A DNA stretch of 33,807 bases, taken from positions 1 through 33,807 of the forward strand of contig DYPU01000022.1 of the NCBI GenBank assembly GCA_020719725.1, written 5' to 3'. This document shows, piece by piece, positions 8,250 to 16,314 of this stretch (the first letter of the stretch is position 1; every line of letters starts with the position of its first letter). Position numbers and translations under genes: made by a program. Under the pieces are notes generated by a model. It searched no databases, was not told where the DNA came from, and saw only the letters and a list, made by a program, of their open reading frames with translations. The stretch is from Anaerolinea sp. GTDB lineage: Bacteria > Chloroflexota > Anaerolineae > Anaerolineales > Villigracilaceae.

Positions 8250-8537
8250 ATGACTGCGTATGTTATTGTTGATATCGAAGTCACCGACCCGGTCGGCTAC
8301 GATGAATATAAAAAGCTGGCTCCGGCTGCTGTCGCTTTGTACGGAGGCCGCTACGCGGCGCGCGGCGCACAGGCTGAGACTCTTGAAGGTGATTGGACAC
8401 CTACTCGCCTGGTCATCCTCGAATTCCCCACCGTCGAACAGGCCAAAGCCTGGCTCAACTCACCCGAATACGCCCCGGCCCGCGCCATGCGTCATCAATA
8501 CGCCACGAGCAGGACGGTTGTCATTCAGGGTCTCTAA
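8250..8537 (+). CDS. DUF1330 domain protein
   Basis: A 95-residue cytosolic protein beginning MTAYVIVDIEVTDPVGYDEYKKLAPAA, followed by LYGGRYAARG, PTRLVILEFPTVEQAKAWLNSPEYAPARAMRH: the complete DUF1330 (dimeric alpha/beta-barrel, ferredoxin-like) pattern. No enzymatic function is established for the family. The start at 8250 is fixed by AAGGA eight bases upstream; an in-frame ATG at 8187 lies inside the pepA coding end and gives residues unrelated to the family. It follows pepA closely and probably shares its transcript, which would end at the hairpin at 8607-8650. Confidence 0.9.
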   Translation: MTAYVIVDIEVTDPVGYDEYKKLAPAAVALYGGRYAARGAQAETLEGDWTPTRLVILEFPTVEQAKAWLNSPEYAPARAMRHQYATSRTVVIQGL

Positions 8538-8606
8538 AGGCCTGGGCGCTGGTTGCGGGGGATAGATTGATTGGGGCATAAAATCCTAGACCCTGCCCGT
8601 CTGATA

Positions 8607-8650
8607 TGGAAAGTGAAAAGATTTGAGTGGTAAAATCTTTTCACTTTCCA
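8607..8650. terminator. 18-bp perfect hairpin between DUF1330 and selD
   Basis: TGGAAAGTGAAAAGATTT (8607-8624) is the exact reverse complement of AAATCTTTTCACTTTCCA (8633-8650), with the 8-base loop GAGTGGTA. GTTTTATTTT follows. It fits an intrinsic terminator for the pepA-DUF1330 transcript, although the stem is A/T-rich and the U-tract is interrupted. It ends 24 bases before the selD start, so it could instead be part of a selD leader. Confidence 0.6.
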
Positions 8651-8673
8651 GTTTTATTTTGGAGTCAATGATT

Positions 8674-9738
8674 ATGAATGAACAACCTATTTCGAGCAAG
8701 CAAATTCGACTGACGACCCTTTCCAGTTGCGCTGGCTGAGCTTCGAAACTAAATGCGGAAATGCTGGCGCAGGTTCTGCGCCCTGTCTCGAATTTATTTG
8801 ACCCAAAAGAATACCCCGATTTGCTGGTTGGCATTGGTGATCCCGACGATGCCGCTGTTTGGCGTTTGGACGAGCAGCGCGCCCTGGTCGTGACAACCGA
8901 TTTTTTCACCCCGGTGGTCGATACTCCTTACGAATATGGCGCAATCGCGGCCAGCAACTCGCTTTCTGATATTTACGCCATGGGCGGCAAGCCTTTTTTG
9001 GCGCTGAATGTAGCCGCCCTGCCCCCTGATTTGCCGATTGAAATCAGCGCCCAAATTTTGCGCGGCGGCGCCGAAAAATGCCGCGAAGCCGGGGTGATTG
9101 TTGCGGGTGGGCATACCATTCAGGACAAAGAGCCAAAATTTGGCCTGGTTGCGCTTGGGTTTGTCGAAATCAACAAGCTGATGACCAAAAGCGGCCTCAA
9201 GCCCGGCGATGCGCTGGTGCTCACCAAACCGCTTGGATTTGGCGTAACCACAACCGCCCTCAAACGCGGGCTGACCACTCCGCCGGAAACCGACGAAGTC
9301 ATCGGTTGGATGAGCCGCCTAAATGCCCAAGCCGCCGCGCTTGCCAATGAATTTGGCTTGCGCGCCGCCACAGATATTACCGGCTTTAGCTTGCTCGGTC
9401 ATGCTCACGAAATGGAAAAGGCATCTGGATTGGGTTTGCGCTTGCGCTTCGACCAAATCCCGTTCATCTCTTGTGCTGCCAAATACGCCGCCCAATGGAC
9501 TTTCCCTGGCGGCTCCGCCGACAACAAACTCTTTTACGAACGATTTGTCCAGTTTTCTCCATCCATAGACGAAACCCGCCAAATGATGCTCTTCGATGCC
9601 CAAACCAGTGGCGGTTTGCTTCTGGGCGTCCCCCCCGAAAAGCTCCAAAACTTTTTGGCGCGCGCCAAAGAAGTTGAACAACCGGCCTGGCTCATTGGTG
9701 AAGCCATTGTCGGGCAAGGGATAGAAGTTTTGGCCTGA
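8674..9738 (+). CDS. selD: Selenide, water dikinase (SelD), itself a selenoprotein with in-frame UGA
   Basis: SelD makes selenophosphate from selenide and ATP, the selenium donor for selenocysteine and 2-selenouridine. The downstream frame (from 8761) shows PurM-like family blocks: GDPDDAAVW, TTDFFTPVVDTPYEYGAIAASNSLSDIYAMGG, and ATDITGFSLLGHAHEM. Starting there would lack the catalytic N terminus. The same frame continues upstream to ATG 8674 (GGAG nine bases before) through one TGA at 8737-8739, reading LSSCAG-U-ASKLNAEML. The TGA is exactly at the catalytic Cys/Sec position (Cys17 of E. coli SelD) and the essential Lys follows three residues later, as in the family. A hairpin at 8766-8782 is suitably placed as SECIS. 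The full product is 354 residues with Sec22. The SelA, SelB and tRNA-Sec genes are not in this window. Confidence 0.93.
8766..8782 (+). promoter_or_regulatory. Candidate bacterial SECIS element of selD
   Basis: GGCGCAG (8766-8772) and CTGCGCC (8776-8782) form a perfect 7-bp stem with the loop GTT. The loop starts 34 bases after the end of the UGA codon (8739). Bacterial SECIS hairpins lie inside the coding region just 3' of the UGA with a small apical loop containing G and U, bound by SelB. Spacing and loop agree with that; the bulged U of the E. coli model is not obvious. Confidence 0.65.
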
Positions 9739-9774
9739 GCGCCAAAGGTTTGCTACTAAGAAATACGGAGAATC

Positions 9775-11073
9775 ATGTCTGAAATTGGTTTAGAAATATT
9801 TTTTATTCTTCTACTGGTACTACTCAACGGAGCATTTTCCCTCTCAGAAATGTCAATTGTTTCCTCGCGCAAAGCCCGCCTGCAACAACGCGCCAATGAT
9901 GGCGACGCCGGGGCCTTTACAGCACTGCGCTTGACAGAAAACCCCAACATCTTTCTTTCCACAGTTCAAATCGGCATTACCCTCATCAGTGTCTTGTCTG
10001 GCGCTGTAGGTGGCGCTACCATCAGCGAAACCCTGGTGGTCTGGTTTTCCAGCATCCCCTGGTTGGCCGCCTATGCCGAAAGCCTCGGACTGGGCATTGT
10101 CGTCGTCAGCATCACCTTGCTCAGCCTCATCCTGGGGGAACTTGTCCCCAAACGGTTGGCTTTGCACAGCCCAGAACGCATCGCCTCCGCCATCGCCGCG
10201 CCCATGTCGCTCATCTTGCGCATTTTTTCCCCAATCGTTCACAGCATGAGCGCCATCACCGATCTTGTACTCCGCGCCATGGGCGTGCAGCCCAACCTCG
10301 ACCCCCCCATCACAGAAGAAGAAATTCAGGTACTCATCGACCAGGGCACTCAGGCCGGGGTTTTTGAAGAATCCGAACAGGATATGGTGCAGGGCGTTTT
10401 CAGCCTCAGCGACCGCCGCATCTTCTCGTTGATGACGCCGCGCAGTGAAATAGCCTGGCTCGATGTCAACGACACCCCCCAGGAAATCCGCCAAAAAATT
10501 GAAGAAAGCCCCTTCTCACGCTTCCCAGTCTGCGAAGACAGCCTCGACACCATTTTGGGAATCATCGAAGCCCGCGATTTACTCCTCGAAAGTTTACATG
10601 GTGAACCGCTCAAACTGGAGCGCAACCTGCAACACCCCACCTACATCCCTGAAACCGCCCTGGCCTCGCGCGTCCTCGATCTCTTCAAATCGGGTGATGC
10701 CGAAATGATGCTCGTCGTCGACGAATTTGGCTCTGTTCAGGGCCTGCTCACCATCTACGACATTCTCGAAGAAATTGTCGGCGACATTGACAGCACACCC
10801 CAGGCCACTCAACGCCAGGACGGCTCGTGGCTTCTGGACGGAATGCTCTCCGTTGAAGACTTCAAAGAAATCTTCAACCTGCGCCACCTGCCCGACGAAG
10901 ACGAATACGAAACCCTCAGCGGATTTTTCATGCTTAACCTGGGCCGCGTGCCCATGCCTGCCGACAAATTTGAATGGAACGGCCTGAATTTTGAAGTAAT
11001 GGACATGGACGGCAAGCGCGTCGATAAAGTCCTTGTCACAACCGCCGTAAAAAAAGCCATCATAGATGAATAG
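9775..11073 (+). CDS. CorC/HlyC-family membrane protein (DUF21, CBS pair, CorC_HlyC domain)
   Basis: A 432-residue protein with the CNNM/CorC architecture. The N-terminal DUF21 membrane domain (about residues 1-190) starts with LLVLLNGAFSLSEMSIVSSRKARLQQ and includes GELVPKRLAL. Two CBS domains follow (about 205-330: MTPRSEIAWLDVND, FSRFPVCEDSLDTILGIIEARDLL, MMLVVDEFGSVQGLLTIYDILEEIVGDI), then the C-terminal CorC_HlyC domain (LPDEDEYETLSGFFMLNLGRVPMPADKF). Members export Mg2+ or other divalent cations, or contribute to stress and antibiotic tolerance; the substrate is not evident here. GGAG lies a few bases before the ATG. The final codons overlap the GGT start by eight bases, so the two are translationally coupled. 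Confidence 0.93.
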   Translation: MSEIGLEIFFILLLVLLNGAFSLSEMSIVSSRKARLQQRANDGDAGAFTALRLTENPNIFLSTVQIGITLISVLSGAVGGATISETLVVWFSSIPWLAAYAESLGLGIVVVSITLLSLILGELVPKRLALHSPERIASAIAAPMSLILRIFSPIVHSMSAITDLVLRAMGVQPNLDPPITEEEIQVLIDQGTQAGVFEESEQDMVQGVFSLSDRRIFSLMTPRSEIAWLDVNDTPQEIRQKIEESPFSRFPVCEDSLDTILGIIEARDLLLESLHGEPLKLERNLQHPTYIPETALASRVLDLFKSGDAEMMLVVDEFGSVQGLLTIYDILEEIVGDIDSTPQATQRQDGSWLLDGMLSVEDFKEIFNLRHLPDEDEYETLSGFFMLNLGRVPMPADKFEWNGLNFEVMDMDGKRVDKVLVTTAVKKAIIDE

Positions 11074-12697
11074 CTCGCTCAGCCTCAACTCGCGCCGTTC
11101 CAGCGTCTCTGGCCGGCGCGGCATGGTCGCCACCTCACAACCATTAGCAACCGCCGCCGGGTTGGAAATTCTGCGCCAGGGCGGCAACGCCGCCGACGCC
11201 GCAATTGCCATCGCTGCCGCCCTAAATGTCACCGAACCCACCTCCACCGGCCTGGGCGGTGACATGTTTGCCCTCTTTTACGATGCCCAAACCTGCCAGG
11301 TGACAGCGCTCAACGGTTCCGGGCGCGCCCCGGCGGGATTAACGCGCGAGCGGATTCTACGCGCAGGCCTTAGTCCCGCGCTGCCAGCCCACCACCCATA
11401 TACTGTTACCGTACCCGGAGCCTGCGCTGGCTGGTGCGACTTGCTGGAGCGGCATGGCCGGCTTGCAATGAGCGCTGTCCTGGCCCCAGCCATTGCCCTG
11501 GCCGAAAATGGATTCCCGGTAGCCCCCATCACCGCCCACTTCTGGCAAGCTGGCGCGCGGCAGCTTCAAACTGCCCTCAACGGCCACGAACTAACCCTCA
11601 ATGGGCGCGCTCCCCAGCCTGGAGAAATCTTTCGTAACCCTGGCCTGGCCCGCACCCTGAAAACCATCGCCAATGGTGGCAAACAAGCCTTCTACACCGG
11701 CCAAATCGCTGAAGCAATTGTGACTGTTTTGCAGCAAGCCGGAGGTGTCATGAGCGCCGCCGACCTGGCCGAACACCATTCCGACTGGGACGAATCCATC
11801 AGCGTGTCTTTTGGCGAATACCGCATCCATGAATGCCCGCCCAACGGCCAAGGTCTGACCGCCTTGCTGGCCTTCAACCTGTTGGAAGGCTTTGACCTGG
11901 CTGAAATGGCTCCGCTTTCCACCGAACGCCTGCACCTCGCAATTGAAGCCCTGCGGCTGGCCTTTGCCGATTCGCGCTGGTATGTAACCGACCCGCAGTT
12001 TGACCGCATCCCCATTGTTGAGCTTCTTTCCAAAGAATACGCCGCTCAACGCCGTAAACAGATTAACCCCCGGCGCGCCACACTTGACCAACAGCCTGGT
12101 GGCCCATTCGCGTCCAGCGATACCGTTTATTTTTGCGTAGTGGACGAGATGGGCAATGCCTGTTCTTTCATTAACAGCAACTATATGGGGTTTGGCACAG
12201 GTATTGTGCCAAAAGGCTGGGGTTTTACCCTGCAAAACCGAGGCCATAACTTTAGCCTCGACCCGCAGCACCCCAACCGGCTTGAACCCCAAAAACGTCC
12301 CTATCACACCATCATCCCTGGCCTCATTACGCGCGCCGATGGCAGCCTTTTTGGCCCGTTTGGGGTGATGGGGGGATACATGCAGCCGCAAGGCCACCTT
12401 CAGGTTGGATTGGCGCTGCTGAGTGACGGCCTCGACCCACAAGCCGCGCTTGATTTGCCGCGATTTTGTATCGATGTCGATCAGGGCCAGCAGGCTGGGG
12501 CGGTCTTGCTTGAAGAGGGCATTCCCTGGCGGGTGGCAGCGGAGTTGGCAGCGTTGGGGCATCTCGTTAAACCCGTCAGTGGTTGGGGCCGGGCCGCCTT
12601 TGGGCGTGGGCAGGTGATTGTGCGCGATAGCGCCAGCGATACCCTGACGGGGGGCAGCGATCCGCGCGCCGATGGGCTGGCGATGACTCTGGTTTAA
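11066..12697 (+). CDS. Gamma-glutamyltranspeptidase / glutathione hydrolase family
   Basis: A 543-residue Ntn-hydrolase of the GGT family, which cleaves gamma-glutamyl bonds such as that of glutathione after self-cleavage into two subunits. Family blocks visible are GMVATSQPLATAAGLEILRQGGNAADAAIA, TGLGGDMFALFY and NGSGRAPAG in the large-subunit half. The autocatalytic site is ASSDTVYFCVVDEMGNACSFINSNYMGFGTGI, with Thr353 as predicted nucleophile after processing. DTVYF in place of the HTTH of E. coli Ggt suggests the YwrD-like subgroup. No N-terminal signal peptide is evident, so it may be cytoplasmic, unlike classical periplasmic GGTs. The first eight bases overlap the CorC/HlyC gene end. 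No terminator is obvious after it. Confidence 0.92.
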   Translation: MNSSLSLNSRRSSVSGRRGMVATSQPLATAAGLEILRQGGNAADAAIAIAAALNVTEPTSTGLGGDMFALFYDAQTCQVTALNGSGRAPAGLTRERILRAGLSPALPAHHPYTVTVPGACAGWCDLLERHGRLAMSAVLAPAIALAENGFPVAPITAHFWQAGARQLQTALNGHELTLNGRAPQPGEIFRNPGLARTLKTIANGGKQAFYTGQIAEAIVTVLQQAGGVMSAADLAEHHSDWDESISVSFGEYRIHECPPNGQGLTALLAFNLLEGFDLAEMAPLSTERLHLAIEALRLAFADSRWYVTDPQFDRIPIVELLSKEYAAQRRKQINPRRATLDQQPGGPFASSDTVYFCVVDEMGNACSFINSNYMGFGTGIVPKGWGFTLQNRGHNFSLDPQHPNRLEPQKRPYHTIIPGLITRADGSLFGPFGVMGGYMQPQGHLQVGLALLSDGLDPQAALDLPRFCIDVDQGQQAGAVLLEEGIPWRVAAELAALGHLVKPVSGWGRAAFGRGQVIVRDSASDTLTGGSDPRADGLAMTLV

Positions 12698-12770
12698 CGG
12701 TTAGCGTTGCCCGTTTGATTGGTTGCGTTTTGGCGGCTGGCGCGTTTTTCTATTCTTTGTCAGAGTGTGC

Positions 12771-12776
12771 TATAAT
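12771..12776 (+). promoter_or_regulatory. rho promoter, extended -10
   Basis: TGCTATAAT contains a perfect -10 preceded by TG. The expected start near 12783 gives a leader of about 177 bases before rho. No good -35 is seen at 17 bases. Confidence 0.55.
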
Positions 12777-12901
12777 GGCGGCAGTCCCCCCCGAATCGTT
12801 CACAATTTGCTTGTTTGTTCCTGGCGCTAAGGTCAACTGGATGACAAGCCACTTTTTTTGATGAAATCTCACAACACTTTCAAAACTTAACTCGCATTTG
12901 G

Positions 12902-12927
12902 CGTCTCGTTTTCACGGGGCGTTTTTT
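12902..12927 (+). terminator. Terminator-like hairpin in the rho leader (candidate attenuator)
   Basis: CGTCTCG (12902-12908) pairs with CGGGGCG (12915-12921) over seven base pairs (two G-U), loop TTTTCA, followed directly by six T (12922-12927). It lies between the putative rho promoter and the rho ATG at 12960, so transcription of rho must pass through it. Two tiny AUG-started frames overlap just upstream (12841-12861 and 12861-12890). Confidence 0.5.
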
Positions 12928-12959
12928 CCCATTCTTATACACCACATTGAGACATAAAC

Positions 12960-14237
12960 ATGAATATTCTTGAACTTGAGAACAAGCCCCTGACTGAGCT
13001 GCGCGCGATGGCTGTCAGGGATTTTGGCATTCAAAATGCCAATCGCATTAAAAAAGAAGCGCTGGTGATTCGTTTGCGCCAGGAGGAAGCTGCCCGTGAA
13101 GGTCTGGAGATTCGGGGTGGCATTCTCGAAATTATGGATGAAGGCATTGGTTTTTTGCGCTCGGCGCGTTACACCATTAGCGAAGACGATGTTTATGTTT
13201 CGCAGGCTCAACTGCGGCGCTATGAACTGCGTTCTGGTGATTTGATTATCGGCCATGTGCGCCCGCCGCGCGATTCGGAGCGACATTGGGGTTTGCTAAA
13301 GGTCGAGTCGATTAATGGGGTTGATCCCGAAGAGGCCCGCAGGCGGGTGAAATTTGAAAATCTGACGCCGATTTTTCCCGATAAGCGCTTTGACCTGGAA
13401 ACACGCGGGGATGTGATTTCGACCCGTATGATTAACCTGCTCGCGCCGATTGGGCGTGGTCAGCGTGGATTGATTGTTTCGCCACCCAAGACCGGGAAAA
13501 CTACCATTTTGAAACAAATTGCCAATGCCATTTCGACCCAATACCCAGATGTTCATCTCATTGTGGCTCTGATTGGCGAGCGCCCCGAAGAAGTAACCGA
13601 TATGGATCGATCGGTTGATGCCGATGTGATTGCTTCCACTTTCGATGAACCGGTCACTTCGCATGTACGCGCCGCCGAGATTGCGTTGGATCGCGCCAAA
13701 CGGCTGGTTGAAATTGGCCGCCACGTGGTGATTTTGATGGATTCAATCACCCGTCTGGCCCGCGCCTATAACCTGACGGTGAATCCGTCGGGCCGCACGC
13801 TTTCGGGTGGTATGGACCCTTCGGCATTGTACCCGCCCAAGCATTTTTTTGGCGCGGCGCGTAACATTGAAGAAGGCGGCTCGTTGACGATTATTGCCAC
13901 CTGCCTGGTGGATACCGGTTCGCGTTTGGATGATGTGGTTTACGAAGAGTTTAAAGGCACCGGTAACATGGAATTGCATCTCTCGCGTAAATTGCAAGAG
14001 CGCCGCATCTTTCCGGCTGTTGATATTGAACGTTCCTCGACCCGCCGCGATGATTTGCTGCTTGGCCCCGATTTGTTACAGCGAGCTTGGTTGATGCGCC
14101 GCATGTACATTCAGATGATTTCTTCGCCGCCCGCGGGCGCAGGCATGGATCAATCGGTAGCGACTGAGGCTATTATCACCCGCATGGCGAAATCGCGGAA
14201 CAATATGGATTTTCTTGAATCTCTGACAGATATGTAA
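12960..14237 (+). CDS. rho: Transcription termination factor Rho
   Basis: Rho is the hexameric RNA-dependent ATPase and helicase that ends transcription at rut sites. The 425-residue product shows all parts: the N-terminal Rho_N helical domain (LTELRAMAVRDFGIQNANRIKKEALVI), the cold-shock-like RNA-binding domain (GILEIMDEGIGFLRSARYTIS, YVSQAQLRRYELRSGD), Walker A SPPKTGKTT, VALIGERPEEVTDM, Walker B HVVILMDSITRLARAYN, and the C-terminal block SGGMDPSALYPPKHFFGAAR with VYEEFKGTGNMELHLSRKL. Length is close to E. coli Rho, without the long acidic or basic N-terminal insert of actinobacterial Rho. The start is the first ATG of the domain. The leader carries a terminator-like hairpin, suggesting control of its own synthesis. 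Confidence 0.97.
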   Translation: MNILELENKPLTELRAMAVRDFGIQNANRIKKEALVIRLRQEEAAREGLEIRGGILEIMDEGIGFLRSARYTISEDDVYVSQAQLRRYELRSGDLIIGHVRPPRDSERHWGLLKVESINGVDPEEARRRVKFENLTPIFPDKRFDLETRGDVISTRMINLLAPIGRGQRGLIVSPPKTGKTTILKQIANAISTQYPDVHLIVALIGERPEEVTDMDRSVDADVIASTFDEPVTSHVRAAEIALDRAKRLVEIGRHVVILMDSITRLARAYNLTVNPSGRTLSGGMDPSALYPPKHFFGAARNIEEGGSLTIIATCLVDTGSRLDDVVYEEFKGTGNMELHLSRKLQERRIFPAVDIERSSTRRDDLLLGPDLLQRAWLMRRMYIQMISSPPAGAGMDQSVATEAIITRMAKSRNNMDFLESLTDM

Positions 14238-14289
14238 CTGAGTATATTTCCTAACTCGGCCAGGCCGATCTATGGCAAAAAGGATTTGA

Positions 14290-14306
14290 ACCACAGAGAC
14301 ACAGAG
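14290..14306. other. Intergenic rho-M23 segment with the motif ACCACAGAGACACAGAG
   Basis: The 175 bases between rho and the M23 gene hold no gene. They contain ACCACAGAGACACAGAG, a motif I recall from intergenic repeats of many unrelated bacteria. I see no second copy here and no clear terminator for rho. Confidence 0.25.
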
Positions 14307-14412
14307 AAAAAACTTAACAATGCTGTGATTTAGGGTCTCTTTGGTTAGAAAAAATTCTCATATAGGCCCAGTGCAGGTAAAAAGCAAATATTTAACCTCT
14401 AAGCTTAAAGGT

Positions 14413-15456
14413 ATGGAAAAATTGACATCTTCTCGTTGGTATAACCTGCTAAGTTGGGGAATTACCGCTTTGCTTGTGGTTGGTTTGTTTGGGTTTGCTT
14501 ATGTGCGTATTCAACAATCCCAAACGGTTGTTGTCGTGCAGGCCGAGCCGACCCGCTCCAGCCCCGATTCTCAGCCTGTGACTGGCAATGCTGCGCCCAA
14601 CCCCATGACAGATTTTGCCATTGGGCGCAAGCTGACTTTGAAAACAATTATCCCCGAACGGCCCCGTTACCAGGTGCTAAAACGCACTGTTATGCGTGGT
14701 GATTCGATTTTTGGTATTTCAAAGGAATTCAACATTACGCCTGACTCTTTACTGTGGGCCAATTACGAAACCCTTAAAGACGATCCGCACTCTTTACGCC
14801 CCGGCATGGAACTCAATATTCCGCCTACCGATGGCGTATACTATCAGTGGCAGGCCGAAGATACCCTCGAAGCAGTGGCCGGTGAACTGAAAGCCAGCCA
14901 GGACGATATTCTCAATTGGCCGGGAAACAATTTAGACCTGGCCGCGCCCAAATTTGATTCCGGTCAGTGGGTCATGGTTCCGGGCGGAGAGCGCGAATAC
15001 GAACAGTGGATTGTTCCAACCGTTTCCCGTGGCAGTTCGGGTACAACCAGCGTTGGCGGTTCGGCTTGCGCCGGGGGCGCGGTGGGGTCGGGCGGCTTTA
15101 CCTGGCCGGCGGGCAACCATTTCCTATCGGGCAATGACTATTATTCCGGGCATCTGGCAATTGATATTGCGGCAGGTGAAGGTTCGCCCATCTATGCCGC
15201 TGATAGCGGTGTGGTGACAATGGCAGCCGGCGGCTGGAATGGCGGCTATGGCAACGTCGTTCAGATAGACCACGGCAATGGCTATTCGACCCTGTATGCC
15301 CACTTAAGCGTTATCAACGTCTCGGTTTGCCAGAGTGTTGGCGCAGGTCAAACCATTGGGGCTTCTGGCAACACCGGCAACAGTTTTGGCGCTCACTTGC
15401 ACTTTGAGGTGCGCTTAAACGGCGGATTTGTCAACCCCTGGTATGTTTTACCCTAA
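14413..15456 (+). CDS. Membrane-anchored LysM/M23 peptidoglycan endopeptidase
   Basis: A 347-residue envelope protein. The N terminus has a membrane helix (about residues 10-32, LLSWGITALLVVGLFGFAYV) with no lipobox or clear cleavage site, so it is probably an anchor. A LysM-like repeat follows (YQVLKRTVMRGDSIFGISKEFNITPDSLLWAN, then LRPGMELNIPP) and a second weaker one (YYQWQAEDTLEAVAGEL). After a Gly/Ser linker comes the M23 domain with all zinc ligands: GHLAIDIA (His, Asp), LYAHLS and HLHFEV. M23 enzymes cut peptide cross-links in peptidoglycan. ATG 14413 is chosen because the helix follows directly; GTG 14371 or TTG 14341 would give a longer N tail. A terminator follows immediately. Confidence 0.9.
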   Translation: MEKLTSSRWYNLLSWGITALLVVGLFGFAYVRIQQSQTVVVVQAEPTRSSPDSQPVTGNAAPNPMTDFAIGRKLTLKTIIPERPRYQVLKRTVMRGDSIFGISKEFNITPDSLLWANYETLKDDPHSLRPGMELNIPPTDGVYYQWQAEDTLEAVAGELKASQDDILNWPGNNLDLAAPKFDSGQWVMVPGGEREYEQWIVPTVSRGSSGTTSVGGSACAGGAVGSGGFTWPAGNHFLSGNDYYSGHLAIDIAAGEGSPIYAADSGVVTMAAGGWNGGYGNVVQIDHGNGYSTLYAHLSVINVSVCQSVGAGQTIGASGNTGNSFGAHLHFEVRLNGGFVNPWYVLP

Positions 15457-15463
15457 AAAGGAG

Positions 15464-15503
15464 AAAAATTCCTCGAAGCAAGCGCCTTCCAGGAATTTTT
15501 TTT
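15464..15503 (+). terminator. Intrinsic terminator between the M23 gene and birA
   Basis: AAAAATTCCT (15464-15473) pairs with AGGAATTTTT (15491-15500). Inside, GAAG (15475-15478) pairs with CTTC (15486-15489) beyond a C-C mismatch. Eight T run from 15496 to 15503. The U-run ends five bases before the birA ATG. Confidence 0.75.
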
Positions 15504-15508
15504 AAACG

Positions 15509-16282
15509 ATGGAAGCTCAACTCCAAAAAGCTCTGGCCGGATTGCCCCTTGGCGAGATTCGTTACCTGGCCCGCACCGGCTCCACCAACGATGTGGCCCT
15601 GGCCTGGGCCGCCCAGGGCGCTCCAGACCTTGCGCTTGTCGTAGCCGATGAGCAAACCTCCGGGCGTGGGCGTATGGGGCGCAAGTGGTTCACCCCACCG
15701 GCTTCGGGGCTGGCTTTTAGCCTGATTTTGCGGCCCCAGGCGGCTGAAAAAGACAACATTGGTCTCTTTGCCGGGCTGGGAGCCTTAGCCTTGGTAGATG
15801 CCCTTAAGGCGCTGGAGATTATCGCGCACATCAAATGGCCGAACGATGTTTTGATTGAGCGCAAAAAAACAGCAGGCATTTTGGTTGAAACTGTCTGGAT
15901 GGGGACAGAAGTTGAAAGTATTATTTTGGGAATGGGAGTTAACGTCTCCCTGGCGGCGATTCCGCCGGAAGCAGAACTCAACTTTCCCGCCACCTGTATC
16001 CAGTCTGAGACACAGATTTCGGTGGAACGGTTTGAACTGCTGCGCCGGGTCTTGGTTGCGCTGCTGCAATGGCGACCTCGCCTGGGAACGGAGCAATTCA
16101 TCCGTGAGTGGCAGCAGGCGCTGGCCTTTCGCGGCGAAACGGTTCGATTCTGGCTGGGCGAAACGGAATCCGCCAGCGGGCAGGTTCAAGGTCTCGAACC
16201 GGATGGCAGTTTACGGGTACTTGGGTCCGATGGTCAACTACGCCTGATCCGTTTTGGCGAAATCCATCTGCGCCCGGTGTGA
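15509..16282 (+). CDS. birA: Biotin--[acetyl-CoA-carboxylase] ligase, catalytic-only (class I)
   Basis: BirA activates biotin as biotinyl-AMP and attaches it to the carboxylase carrier protein. The 257-residue product begins in the catalytic domain: TGSTNDVAL, the biotin/ATP loop SGRGRMGRKWFTP, SGLAFSLILRP, and KWPNDVLIERKKTAGILVE with the catalytic Lys. The C-terminal SH3-like part ends RLIRFGEIHLRPV. There is no N-terminal helix-turn-helix, so unlike E. coli BirA it should not act as repressor of biotin genes. The start is odd: the only good purine-rich sequence (AGGA at 15491) is 14 bases away and inside the preceding terminator stem; no later Met fits. It may be expressed weakly by read-through or from an unseen promoter. 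Confidence 0.93.
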   Translation: MEAQLQKALAGLPLGEIRYLARTGSTNDVALAWAAQGAPDLALVVADEQTSGRGRMGRKWFTPPASGLAFSLILRPQAAEKDNIGLFAGLGALALVDALKALEIIAHIKWPNDVLIERKKTAGILVETVWMGTEVESIILGMGVNVSLAAIPPEAELNFPATCIQSETQISVERFELLRRVLVALLQWRPRLGTEQFIREWQQALAFRGETVRFWLGETESASGQVQGLEPDGSLRVLGSDGQLRLIRFGEIHLRPV

Positions 16283-16288
16283 TATACT
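16283..16288 (+). promoter_or_regulatory. Extended -10 of the 78-residue membrane protein gene
   Basis: TGATATACT includes the birA stop codon and forms an extended -10. A start near 16295 would leave about 20 bases with AAAGGTG before ATG 16315. No good -35 is seen at the usual spacing. Confidence 0.4.
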
Positions 16289-16314
16289 GACAAAAAATAC
16301 TTCAAAGGTGCATT

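Noticed and set aside
8761-9738. SelD starting at ATG 8761
   Set aside because: It would delete the catalytic Sec and Lys; the frame continues upstream through a UGA precisely at the Sec position.
14287-14312. ACCACAGAGACACAGAG as a mobile element end
   Set aside because: Only one copy, no flanking inverted repeat or duplication is visible, so it is recorded only as a motif.
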